A stretch of DNA of 13,843 nt from Thiotrichales bacterium (GTDB lineage Bacteria; Pseudomonadota; Gammaproteobacteria; J044): contig JANTGN010000058.1 in NCBI GenBank assembly GCA_024762895.1, forward strand, positions 1 to 13,843. Direction: 5' to 3'. Under the pieces are notes generated by a model. It ran no database searches. It was not told the DNA's origin and was given only the letters and a program-made list of their open reading frames with translations. Of the stretch, positions 1-6,648 are shown piece after piece (within the stretch, counting starts at the first letter, position 1; each line of letters opens with the position of its first letter). A program made the position numbers and the translations under genes.

Positions 1-651
1 AGCAAGATTGATCGCCACGAAACACGTTTTGCCATACAGTTATTACGCGACCAGATCGGGCAGTATGTTTTTCCAGTGCATCGGCTCGATAAGCCAACCT
101 CGGGGGTGTTGTTATTTGCCCTGGATCCTGAAACTGCGAGGGACATAACGGAACAATTCACGCAGCGGGCCATCGAGAAACAGTATCTGGCCGTGGTCCG
201 TGGTCATACGGATGACCATGGTTTTATCGATAAGCCCTTGCGAGAAGCCCTGGATCCCGCAAGCGATAGCCGGGCCAGGCAGAACAAAGCGGGCCAACAG
301 GCGCGTACCGATTATACCTTGCTGGCCAGGACCGAATTACCCGAGCCTGTAAGGCCGTATCCGACAAGCCGTTATTCCCTGCTACGACTCCGGCCCACAA
401 CGGGAAGGAGGCACCAGATTCGAAGACATCTCAATCATATTGCCCATCCGATTATTGGCGATGTGAATCATGGAGATCGTTATCACAATCAGTTTTTCAG
501 GCGGCAATTCAACTGTCATCGCCTGTTACTGATGGCGCAAAGCCTGGAATTTACGCACCCAAAGACCCAGTCCAGGATAAGGCTGGACGCAAAAATGGAT
601 GAGACCTTTACCCGGGTAGTGGAGGGCCTGGGATGGGGTACGCATCGATAA
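1..651 (+). CDS. truC: tRNA pseudouridine(65) synthase TruC, 3' part (5' end outside window)
   Basis: This is an RluA-family pseudouridine synthase that turns a uridine in tRNA into pseudouridine; in E. coli TruC acts on U65 of tRNA-Ile and tRNA-Asp. The reading frame is open from base 1 (SKIDRHETRFAIQLLRDQ...), so the true start lies upstream; the GTG at 76 is internal. The catalytic motif HRLDKPTSGVLLF begins at base 79, and its Asp is the nucleophile known for the family. The run GRRHQIRRHLNHIAHPIIGD further on is the conserved RNA-binding/active-site block and matches TruC more closely than RluA, RluC or RluD. The E. coli enzyme is about 260 residues, so roughly 40-45 N-terminal residues are missing. 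The gene ends 97 bp before a convergent dehydrogenase gene. Confidence 0.93.
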   Translation, partial: SKIDRHETRFAIQLLRDQIGQYVFPVHRLDKPTSGVLLFALDPETARDITEQFTQRAIEKQYLAVVRGHTDDHGFIDKPLREALDPASDSRARQNKAGQQARTDYTLLARTELPEPVRPYPTSRYSLLRLRPTTGRRHQIRRHLNHIAHPIIGDVNHGDRYHNQFFRRQFNCHRLLLMAQSLEFTHPKTQSRIRLDAKMDETFTRVVEGLGWGTHR

Positions 652-694
652 TAATCAGCGGATGAAAGACAACGCATGATGGATCTTGTTGTGT

Positions 695-734
695 ATGGCT
701 GGATCACTTGCGATGACAAGACTGTACCAGCCAT
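695..734. repeat. Inverted repeat between convergent truC and SDR genes, possible weak terminator
   Basis: ATGGCTGG (695-702) pairs with CCAGCCAT (727-734), and inside it CTTG (707-710) pairs with CAAG (717-720). The position between two convergent stop codons suits a shared terminator. No real T-run follows on either strand, so intrinsic termination is uncertain. Confidence 0.35.
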
Positions 735-748
735 CTTTAGTGACTGGG

Positions 749-1567
749 TCATTCCGGTGATGTTGATTGAGCCAAAACTGCCTCGATAGCGTGCACAGTT
801 GCTTCAGATTTTTGCGTGTTTAAAGCATCCCGATGCGGCGAGGCAAACTGGCCTGAATCATTGTCAAAATACAGACCAGTAGCCGTTGCGAATTCATCGT
901 CCAGTGCCAGGCGGCAAAGAATTTTCGCGCCGGTGTGGATTTCCTTACCGTCCATGCCAAAGCCTTCTTTTACCATCTTGGTGCCGAGTAGTGATCCGGG
1001 ATTAACCGCGATTATAGTTGGGCCCGCATCTTGAAGAGAAAGTGCCATACTGCGAGACCACATGGTGAGCGCCAGCTTGCTTTGCGCATAGGCGGCGAAC
1101 TCATCGGTCAGCCTGGCCCTACCTGACAGCGCTTCAAGATCGACCGGAGACTGGGCCGCAGAAGACAGGTTGATCACCCGCCCTGATGCTCCAATCAGTG
1201 GTAATAGTCTTTGTGTGAGCAAATACGGGGCTATGGCATTGACTGCAAAGCGCACGTCCAGTCCCTCCTGCGTAATGGGATTGGCTGATTTTAAGACACC
1301 CGCATTGTTGACCAGTACATCAAGATTTGTGTGCCTTTCGGTTGCTGCCTTTGCAAGGGCCTCTACATCGGATAGTCGCGATAGATCTGCCAGGTAGCTT
1401 TCAACGCGGCCACCACCTGGTAGCCCAGAGAGGTTTTTTTTCACGTCTTCGAGCTTCGCCGGATTACGCCCGTGCAGAAGTACGTAGTGCCCCTGGGCGA
1501 CCAGTATCCTGGCTGCTTCTAAACCAATGCCGTCGGTCGAACCGGTAATGAGTATTGTTTTCCGCAT
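749..1567 (-). CDS. Short-chain dehydrogenase/reductase (SDR), classical type
   Basis: This 272-residue protein has a full set of classical SDR motifs: cofactor loop TGSTDGIG (residues 8-15), an Arg in HGRN (residue 34) that suggests NADP(H) over NAD(H), ADLS (60-63), NNAG (87-90), Asn110, the catalytic serine in INLSS (132-136), and YAQSK (Tyr160, Lys164). The VNPG segment after the active site is also typical. Overall it resembles the retinol-dehydrogenase/WWOX-like branch of SDRs, but the substrate cannot be read from the sequence. The frame stays open up to 1714, but a start there falls inside a terminator hairpin. The ATG at 1567 sits directly before the Rossmann fold and follows an AAGAGAGA purine stretch, so I chose it. 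The gene is convergent with truC and lies downstream of slyD behind a terminator, so it is probably transcribed alone. Confidence 0.9.
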   Translation of the reverse strand: MRKTILITGSTDGIGLEAARILVAQGHYVLLHGRNPAKLEDVKKNLSGLPGGGRVESYLADLSRLSDVEALAKAATERHTNLDVLVNNAGVLKSANPITQEGLDVRFAVNAIAPYLLTQRLLPLIGASGRVINLSSAAQSPVDLEALSGRARLTDEFAAYAQSKLALTMWSRSMALSLQDAGPTIIAVNPGSLLGTKMVKEGFGMDGKEIHTGAKILCRLALDDEFATATGLYFDNDSGQFASPHRDALNTQKSEATVHAIEAVLAQSTSPE

Positions 1568-1701
1568 GATCTTGTCTCTCTTGGTTGGCAACGTCTGCAT
1601 CAGAAAAACCAGGCAGGAGGAAGTCATTGCAGCCAATGATGGAGATGACGTGCATCGTCCTTTAATACGGGAAGTTGAATCAGGATATTCTATACTCAAA
1701 A

Positions 1702-1738
1702 AGAAACCCCGCAATAGATTGCGGGGTTTCTGTTTTTT
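1702..1738. terminator. Strong bidirectional rho-independent terminator
   Basis: AGAAACCCCGCAAT (1702-1715) is perfectly complementary to ATTGCGGGGTTTCT (1718-1731), giving a stem of up to 14 bp whose tip opens into a small loop. On the plus strand it is followed by GTTTTTTT, and on the minus strand by TTTTTGAG. For the minus strand it lies about 70 bp past the slyD stop, so it should end the greB-slyD transcript and insulate the SDR gene. Confidence 0.92.
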
Positions 1739-1802
1739 TGAGCAATACCTTACCCGGATAATGTATTTTCAATGTAGGCAGGGTTCTGTCATCTTTGATT
1801 AA

Positions 1803-2288
1803 TCAGTCGTGCTGATGACCACCAGGTCCATGGACATGGCCATGATCGAGTTCTTCCTGTTCGGCATCGCGAACATTAATGACTTCGACATCAAAATTCA
1901 GTGTCTGTCCGGCCAGAGGGTGGTTGCCATCTACCGTAACAGTATCGTCGGCGACCTCGGTGACGGTGACAGTAACCGGGGTTCCATTAGGGGCCTCGGC
2001 ATGGAAACTCATGCCCACCGCGATATCCACATCCTGAGGGAACATATCACGTGGTACCGCCTGAATCTGGTTGTCATCCCGCTCACCATAGGCATCCTTG
2101 GGTTCGATACTGACCTGTAGTTTGTCTTCTGCCTGTTTGCCGGTCAGTGCATCTTCGAGACCAGGAATGATGTTCTGTGCACCATGCAGGTAGACAAAAC
2201 TCGAGTCCTGCGACTGATCGATGATTTTTCCTTCATTGTCGGTGAGGGTGTAATTGAGGGTTACAACCTTGTTGTTTTCAATCTGCAT
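1803..2288 (-). CDS. slyD: FKBP-type peptidyl-prolyl cis-trans isomerase, SlyD-like
   Basis: This is a 161-residue cytoplasmic prolyl isomerase and chaperone of the SlyD/FKBP family. The FKBP half comes first (VVTLNYTLTD, then IIPGLEDAL at residues 40-48). It is split by the insert-in-flap chaperone domain (about residues 67-122) and closed by NHPLAGQTLNFDVEV (122-136), a SlyD signature. The tail HGHVHGPGGHQH (149-160) carries five His residues, in keeping with the metal-binding tail that in E. coli SlyD delivers nickel to hydrogenase maturation. This tail is shorter and has no Cys. I chose the ATG at 2288 because AGGAG (2295-2299) lies 6 nt upstream; a longer reading from 2330 adds 14 residues with no family match. 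The gene follows greB by 69 bp on the same strand and ends before a strong terminator. Confidence 0.92.
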   Translation of the reverse strand: MQIENNKVVTLNYTLTDNEGKIIDQSQDSSFVYLHGAQNIIPGLEDALTGKQAEDKLQVSIEPKDAYGERDDNQIQAVPRDMFPQDVDIAVGMSFHAEAPNGTPVTVTVTEVADDTVTVDGNHPLAGQTLNFDVEVINVRDAEQEELDHGHVHGPGGHQHD

Positions 2289-2357
2289 CTGTTGCTCCTG
2301 AAAAGTAAGATAGGCGCAAACAGCATGCACGCGGAGGGCGCCGGGAAAGGCGCTATT

Positions 2358-2858
2358 CTAGCCGTTTTCGTAACTAATATCGATAATGAGGTATCGGCTA
2401 TTACCTGAGGGGGACCGGACTTCGATCTCATCATCCAGATGCCGTTTCAGGAGGGCCCTCGCCATGGGGGAATCCAGGCTGATCGTTTTTTTCTTAGGGT
2501 CAAACTCATCCGGCCCAACGATTCGCAGTCGGCTTTCATGACCATTCTCATCTTCGAGGGTTACCCAGGCCCCAAAAAACACCTGCTGGCTGTTGTCAGG
2601 TGTCTGATCAACGACCCTGAGATGCGGTAGCCGCTTCTGAAGATAACGAATTCGGCGATCAATCTCGCGTAATTCCTTTTTTCGGTAAATATACTCGGCA
2701 TTTTCCGATCGATCACCTTCGGCCGCTGCGGCTGCGAGCGCCTTGGTCACGATGGCTCGTCGCTCCCAGAGTCCCTTGAGTTCCTGTTCAAGGTCTGTAT
2801 ACCCTTGTTTGGTGATATAGGGAGCGGAGGGGGCTTGTGGTGGTCGATAACGGCCCAT
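2358..2858 (-). CDS. greB: Transcription elongation factor GreB
   Basis: GreB enters the secondary channel of stalled RNA polymerase and stimulates cleavage of the backtracked transcript. The protein has 166 residues (E. coli 158). An N-terminal coiled coil (about 15-85) carries the acidic tip GDRSENAEY, with Asp49 and Glu52 at the positions that hold the catalytic Mg2+ in Gre factors. A C-terminal FKBP-like domain follows. The blocks VFFGAWVTLED (93-103), RIVGPDEFD (112-120) and SLDSPMARALL (127-137) match GreB rather than GreA. The first 12 residues are proline-rich and lead into ITKQGY. The ATG at 2858 has a GAGA stretch 8 nt upstream as its likely ribosome binding site. It lies between the glycosyltransferase and slyD. 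Confidence 0.95.
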   Translation of the reverse strand: MGRYRPPQAPSAPYITKQGYTDLEQELKGLWERRAIVTKALAAAAAEGDRSENAEYIYRKKELREIDRRIRYLQKRLPHLRVVDQTPDNSQQVFFGAWVTLEDENGHESRLRIVGPDEFDPKKKTISLDSPMARALLKRHLDDEIEVRSPSGNSRYLIIDISYENG

Positions 2859-2866
2859 TTCTCATG

Positions 2867-2889
2867 TCTCATTCATCAATTAAATGAGA
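2867..2889 (-). repeat. Hairpin in the greB leader overlapping the likely ribosome binding site
   Basis: TCTCATT (2867-2873) and AATGAGA (2883-2889) are perfect 7-bp complements around a 9-nt loop. In minus-strand RNA the 3' arm holds the GAGA that best serves as greB ribosome binding site. Confidence 0.45.
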
Positions 2890-2892
2890 TAA

Positions 2893-2898
2893 ATTATA
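2893..2898 (-). promoter_or_regulatory. Candidate -10 element for greB
   Basis: The minus strand reads TATAAT here, an exact sigma-70 -10 consensus, just past the glycosyltransferase stop and 35 nt before the greB start. No good -35 element is visible at 16-18 nt upstream, so this is only a candidate. Confidence 0.4.
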
Positions 2899-2900
2899 TC

Positions 2901-3917
2901 TTAGCCGACTGGCAGATAATCGACTCCTGCCTGATAACCCAGCGACTCCAGGGCGGCAATGATCTTCTGCCGAGCGCCATGATTAGTGACGTAGATCAGG
3001 ACGAAGGGACGTGGAAATTGACTATTCAGCCAGGCATAGTCAACGACGGGGACCTGGTTCAGGGTTTTGCCAATTTTCCTGGGATCGATATCAATCCAGG
3101 CACTCAGGCTAAACCCCTGCTCAAGTAACAGCCTGGCTCGTTGCCGGCTTTTTCGACCCGCACCCCAGATGGCCAGGGGGCGATCCTGCCGGAGGCGTTG
3201 ATCCTTGGCCAGGTAAAAGGCGCGTATACGGTCAAAGGCCGCTCTTGAGCAGGCAGGGTGGGTACGCGTATAGCGGAGTTCCGATTCTCTCCATTTTAGC
3301 AGGACCCGGGACAGTTTATGCATGAGATGGTTGGTCTGAATGAGGCGAAACCAGAGGTCGTAATCTTCTGGGAATAATCCTTCCCGATAGCCTCCCACAT
3401 CAACAACGGCCTTTTTCCGGTACATCACAGAGGGATGAGCCATGGGGGATTCAATATACAGATCGTTGGTCATCTGCTGATGTGTCAGACAGGTATTTTG
3501 CCAACGTATATATTCATGCATTCCATTCGAAATCTCTTCTTCAGGAAACAGGTGTACCTGGCTGGCGATGAGCGTTGTATCGGAGTGTCGGTTTAGATAT
3601 TCAAATTGTGCGGATAGTCGTTCTGGGTACATGATGTCGTCCGCATCCATACGAGCTACTATGTCTGAATGGGCGTGTTCCAGGCCCAGGTTCATGGCAG
3701 GGATCATGCCCTTGTCAGGGTTATCGATGATACGAAAGCGCGGATCTCCATAGTCCCGAATGACATCGCTTGATGAATCCGTCGACTGATCATTAATCGC
3801 AACCAGTTCAAAATCCGTGAGGTCCTGTTGCAAAAGGGAGTCCAGGCATTCCGGTAACGTATCGGCGGCGTTATGGAATGGCATCATAATACTTACACTG
3901 GGTGGGCTTTTTTTCAT
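2901..3917 (-). CDS. Family 2 glycosyltransferase with an extra C-terminal nucleotide-binding-like domain
   Basis: Residues 6-215 form a GT-A family 2 glycosyltransferase domain: SVSIMMPFHNAADTL at the start, Asp43 in the INDQSTD block, the metal-binding DADD (91-94), and the likely catalytic base in FPEDYDLWF (182-190). The acceptor and sugar donor are unknown, though such enzymes usually build surface polysaccharide. Residues 248-338 are a second domain opening with LAIWGAGRKS, a glycine-rich loop like a Rossmann dinucleotide fold, then WIDIDPRKIG and VLIYVTNHGAR; it ends at GVDYLPVG. There are no membrane segments, so it is probably cytoplasmic. The frame is open back to 4034, but MKKSPP at 3917 sits right before the domain, and earlier starts would run into msrA. 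A weak AGGAA (3931-3935) lies 13 nt upstream. No polysaccharide gene cluster surrounds it. Confidence 0.88.
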   Translation of the reverse strand: MKKSPPSVSIMMPFHNAADTLPECLDSLLQQDLTDFELVAINDQSTDSSSDVIRDYGDPRFRIIDNPDKGMIPAMNLGLEHAHSDIVARMDADDIMYPERLSAQFEYLNRHSDTTLIASQVHLFPEEEISNGMHEYIRWQNTCLTHQQMTNDLYIESPMAHPSVMYRKKAVVDVGGYREGLFPEDYDLWFRLIQTNHLMHKLSRVLLKWRESELRYTRTHPACSRAAFDRIRAFYLAKDQRLRQDRPLAIWGAGRKSRQRARLLLEQGFSLSAWIDIDPRKIGKTLNQVPVVDYAWLNSQFPRPFVLIYVTNHGARQKIIAALESLGYQAGVDYLPVG

Positions 3918-3940
3918 ACGAGCGTGTGAGTTCCTATAAT
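3911..3940 (+). promoter_or_regulatory. Sigma-70-like promoter of msrA
   Basis: TATAAT (3935-3940) is an exact -10 consensus, preceded at 18 nt by TTTTCA (3911-3916, 4 of 6 matches to the -35). Transcription would start near 3947, followed by AGAGGAG (3954-3960) 7 nt before the msrA ATG. The site overlaps the start of the divergent glycosyltransferase gene. A weak opposing pair on the minus strand (ATGACT, 17 nt, CATTAT) may drive that gene. Confidence 0.6.
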
Positions 3941-3967
3941 GACCCATGGTGCCAGAGGAGTCATTGT

Positions 3968-4612
3968 ATGTTTGAAGGATATAAAAAGAGCGAGATGCCG
4001 AGTCCAGATCAAGCCCTGCCTGGACGTGATACACCTATTCCTGTCACTCATCATCACTATGTCACAGAGCGGCCAATCAAGCCTCCTTTTGCCGAGGGCC
4101 TGAGTATGGCGTTATTTGGCCTGGGCTGCTTCTGGGGTGCTGAACGGAAATTCTGGCAGCTTGCGGGGGTTTATTCCACCGCGGTTGGCTATGCCGCGGG
4201 TTATACGCCTAATCCCACTTATCAGGAGGTCTGTACCGGCCAGACTGGCCACAACGAGGTGGTACGGGTGATATATGCCCCCCATGACATCAGTTATGAA
4301 CGTTTGCTCAAGACGTTCTGGGAGTCACATGATCCCACCCAGGGTATGCGTCAGGGTAATGACCGGGGTACTCAGTATCGTTCGGGGATCTATTATTATG
4401 ATGCCGAACAGCAGGCCCTGGCCGAACAGACCCTGGCGCTTTATCAGCAACAGCTCCAGAAGGTAGGAAAGGGGGCCATTACCACGGAAATCCTGCCAGC
4501 ACCGGAGTTTTATTATGCCGAAGATTATCACCAGCAGTACCTGGCCAAGAACCCTCAGGGCTATTGTGGCCTGGGTGGTACCGGTGTTGGTCTGGAGCTG
4601 ATTTCCGATTGA
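3968..4612 (+). CDS. msrA: Peptide-methionine (S)-S-oxide reductase MsrA
   Basis: MsrA repairs oxidised methionine (the S-sulfoxide) in proteins, using thioredoxin to recycle. The 214 residues align well with E. coli MsrA (212) along the full length, including the N-terminal extension (SPDQALPGRDTPIPV), the catalytic GCFWG (Cys54), GYTPNPTYQEVC, HDPTQGMRQGND, GTQYRS and YCGLGG (Cys200, resolving). The second resolving cysteine of E. coli (Cys206) is replaced here by Gly208, so recycling probably uses one resolving cysteine. The ATG at 3968 is set by AGAGGAG 7 nt upstream and by the match to the E. coli N-terminus; the frame is open further upstream, through the promoter. It diverges from the glycosyltransferase. 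Confidence 0.96.
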   Translation: MFEGYKKSEMPSPDQALPGRDTPIPVTHHHYVTERPIKPPFAEGLSMALFGLGCFWGAERKFWQLAGVYSTAVGYAAGYTPNPTYQEVCTGQTGHNEVVRVIYAPHDISYERLLKTFWESHDPTQGMRQGNDRGTQYRSGIYYYDAEQQALAEQTLALYQQQLQKVGKGAITTEILPAPEFYYAEDYHQQYLAKNPQGYCGLGGTGVGLELISD

Positions 4613-4658
4613 TATAATCTCTTTGCTTACTCACGATTCCGGTATGAACTGCCTGCGC

Positions 4659-4664
4659 TATAAT
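4659..4664 (+). promoter_or_regulatory. Candidate -10 element upstream of the lipoprotein gene
   Basis: An exact TATAAT lies in the 161-nt gap between msrA and the lipoprotein gene, 109 nt before the latter's ATG. No convincing -35 is seen at the right distance. I see no hairpin terminator for msrA in this gap. Confidence 0.35.
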
Positions 4665-4773
4665 GGGTCTTTTTTATAGAGTCTCCTTCAGTCAGAGATC
4701 AGGGGTCTTTGGCAATGACAAACGTGGGCGGAAGGTTTAGGATTTGAAGGAGTCAATTCTTACGGAGACAGCA

Positions 4774-6096
4774 ATGCAGAGCCTGGTCCTGAGATCCCTG
4801 TTGTTCACATTGATTTTGCTACTCATGGGTTGCGATGAGGCACCAAAATCCATGAACAAGATCGTCTATATAGAACTACCCGGGAGCCACTTTAGCAATT
4901 ACGCCTATGCAGTGGGTACCGTTACGGAAGAAAGGAAAGGGCAATACAAGATCAGGATCGATCAGATCAAGGCCAAACCTGATAGCGATAATAAGTTATT
5001 AAAGGAAATGCGTCTTGGCCGGTTTGTGGAATTACCTAAGGACCGGGTGCTCGAAGGAAAGGGGGCGGACAAGGTAGTTGAACAATCCCTGGAACAGGTT
5101 CAGGCCCTGGAGCGTATCGTCCAGAATGTGCTAAGCCTCAACCAGGTTGGCCCAGAGACCTTTAAAACACTACAACGGGTCGCTGATACCGGTGATCAAC
5201 CCGAAATCAGCTGCACCCTGGATCTGGTCGCGGCTCAGGAGACCAGTCCACTCTATCGTGATAATCAGCTACAGATCGACACCGCTGCCAGGGCCATTGA
5301 AAACAACACCAGGATTCTGGAAGATTATGATCGCTTTTCTCAGGCCCGCCATGCACTTAATAATAGCGGAAACCAGGATGCCTGCATCTACCTGGCGATA
5401 CGCATGATCAGAGAAACCGATTTTGATCTTCGTGCCTATGTTGCCAGTCTTAAAGGGAGTGACACCGAGCGTCTCAAGGAACAGATGCAACCGGTTATTG
5501 CCATCAACCGGGCCTTGCTGGACTTCCAGACCGACCATTTCTCCGAGATTCCCAATGGTCTGGATGAAGAGGGTTATGTACAGGAAAAACTGGCGAATCT
5601 GACCACCGATCTACGCCGTTATTATGCCTATAACTATTTTCGTGACTTTCGACATGATCTGGAAACCTTCGGGCAGGCCTCAGAGGTGATCGATCGTTTC
5701 CAGAAAGACAAGGAGGATTCCAGCGTTCTGGTGGAACTCTTGGGTGGCGAGATACTCACGGAGCGAAATCTGAATGAGGATTACCTGAATTATTACAAAC
5801 TCAACAAACAAATACCTGCAAGGATGAGCCATGATCTGGACGACGACAATTATTTTGCGCGTGCTAAAGAAGGCTTCACCGTCGTGAATCCAAGCGATGA
5901 ACAGAAGTTGCTGGGGCTGGAGCGATATGTTCATGATTTTCCCGAGGGGCGCCATGTGGATGAAGCCAGGGTGCTGATTGATGAGCTTAAGACCCGCTTG
6001 AGTTCCCCGCCGGCACCGCCCACCGGGTTACCAGAGGTTCGAGTCCCGGAAGAGCCCAGGGAGATCCCATCGCAGCTGCCTCCAGCCCAGCCATGA
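4774..6096 (+). CDS. Uncharacterised lipoprotein, probably inner-membrane anchored
   Basis: I do not recognise this 440-residue protein. Its N-terminus is a lipoprotein signal: Arg7, a hydrophobic run (8-17) and lipobox LMGC with Cys20. Asp21 and Glu22 follow; in E. coli Asp at +2 is the Lol-avoidance signal that keeps lipoproteins in the inner membrane. The mature part is hydrophilic, charged and largely helical in character, with likely coiled-coil stretches around 70-120 and 165-250 and two more cysteines (147, 204). Residues 380-409 (LERYVHDFPEGRHVDEARVL...) look like one TPR-type helix pair, as found in BamD- or YbgF-like proteins. The last 30 residues are rich in proline and glutamate. 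I start at the ATG at 4774, with ACGGAG just upstream, rather than the TTG at 4744, because this puts the signal peptide at the N-terminus. It has no clear operon partner. Confidence 0.85.
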   Translation: MQSLVLRSLLFTLILLLMGCDEAPKSMNKIVYIELPGSHFSNYAYAVGTVTEERKGQYKIRIDQIKAKPDSDNKLLKEMRLGRFVELPKDRVLEGKGADKVVEQSLEQVQALERIVQNVLSLNQVGPETFKTLQRVADTGDQPEISCTLDLVAAQETSPLYRDNQLQIDTAARAIENNTRILEDYDRFSQARHALNNSGNQDACIYLAIRMIRETDFDLRAYVASLKGSDTERLKEQMQPVIAINRALLDFQTDHFSEIPNGLDEEGYVQEKLANLTTDLRRYYAYNYFRDFRHDLETFGQASEVIDRFQKDKEDSSVLVELLGGEILTERNLNEDYLNYYKLNKQIPARMSHDLDDDNYFARAKEGFTVVNPSDEQKLLGLERYVHDFPEGRHVDEARVLIDELKTRLSSPPAPPTGLPEVRVPEEPREIPSQLPPAQP

Positions 6097-6111
6097 AATA
6101 ACTCAAGGACA

Positions 6112-6140
6112 TTCACATTTTTTCTAATTAGCTCTATTAT
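6112..6140 (+). promoter_or_regulatory. Sigma-70-like promoter for the DRR-motif gene and mug
   Basis: TTCACA (6112-6117, 5 of 6) and TATTAT (6135-6140, 5 of 6) are spaced by exactly 17 nt in an AT-rich gap. Transcription would start near 6147, giving a leader of about 28 nt. Confidence 0.6.
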
Positions 6141-6174
6141 TTTTATGTGAGCCCAATATTTTTTCAGAGTCAAA

Positions 6175-6648
6175 ATGAGTAACATGGAAAAAAAGCGCCA
6201 TACCAGTACTATGGAGATCCGGCTTTCCATGCAAAAGGCATTGAAGGCCAATCTCTCTGAGCAGGCCCGTAAGGGGTTGCTGGAGCGTCGTAGTGGCAAT
6301 GATCGCAGGGGTTGGGGCAGGATGCCGGATATTCCCTTCCATGATAGCAGTGGTGTGATTGTTAGCAATGATCGGCGGGTGACCCCGGAGCGACGTGTTA
6401 GCAGTCTGCAGATAGGCTGGGATGAGCAGGCAACGTCTGCCTCTGTGACTGTCGTTCATAAAAATGCGGGCATGGCTGATTTCGTACCGGAGGATGGCCT
6501 GTTCACCAATAGTAGTGAGCTTCAGGATGAACTCAATGCCCTGGCCAATAATATGGATGATCTGGTTGAAGATGAGTATTCAGATTTGATGGATGAATCT
6601 GAAGTCGACTATTTCGATCAGCCTGATGACAAGCACTCCGGCAAATGA
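6175..6648 (+). CDS. Small hydrophilic protein with paired ERR/DRR motifs, function unknown
   Basis: The function of this 157-residue protein is not known to me. No membrane segment or signal peptide is visible, so it is probably cytoplasmic. Its N-terminal third is basic and helical. A conserved-looking core spans residues 36-81: LLERRSGNDRR (35-45), a linker with PDIPFHDSSG (51-60), then NDRRVTPERR (65-74) and SSLQIGW. The two halves each carry an ERR and a DRR in mirrored order, which suggests a repeated ligand- or metal-binding unit. I have an impression of similar ERRxGxDRR segments in other gammaproteobacterial proteins but cannot name the family. The C-terminal 35 residues are strongly acidic. 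The ATG at 6175 has a poor ribosome binding site, and a second ATG at 6184 is also possible. The 3' end overlaps mug by 23 nt, so the two are probably translated together. Confidence 0.8.
   Translation: MSNMEKKRHTSTMEIRLSMQKALKANLSEQARKGLLERRSGNDRRGWGRMPDIPFHDSSGVIVSNDRRVTPERRVSSLQIGWDEQATSASVTVVHKNAGMADFVPEDGLFTNSSELQDELNALANNMDDLVEDEYSDLMDESEVDYFDQPDDKHSGK

Noticed and set aside
2338..2353. GCGCC-GGGAAA-GGCGC hairpin between greB and slyD
   Set aside because: The stem is only 5 bp and CTCCGCG follows in the minus-strand RNA, so it is not a terminator; greB and slyD are probably read together.
4325..4531. 68-codon minus-strand frame rich in isoleucine and leucine, suggestive of a membrane peptide
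   Set aside because: It is antisense to the conserved core of msrA; the hydrophobic look comes from reverse-reading acidic and tyrosine codons.
6036..6046. GGTTCGAGTCC, which looks like a tRNA T-arm
   Set aside because: The flanking 5-nt arms (AGAGG and CCCGG) do not pair, no cloverleaf fits around it, and it is within the lipoprotein's coding frame.
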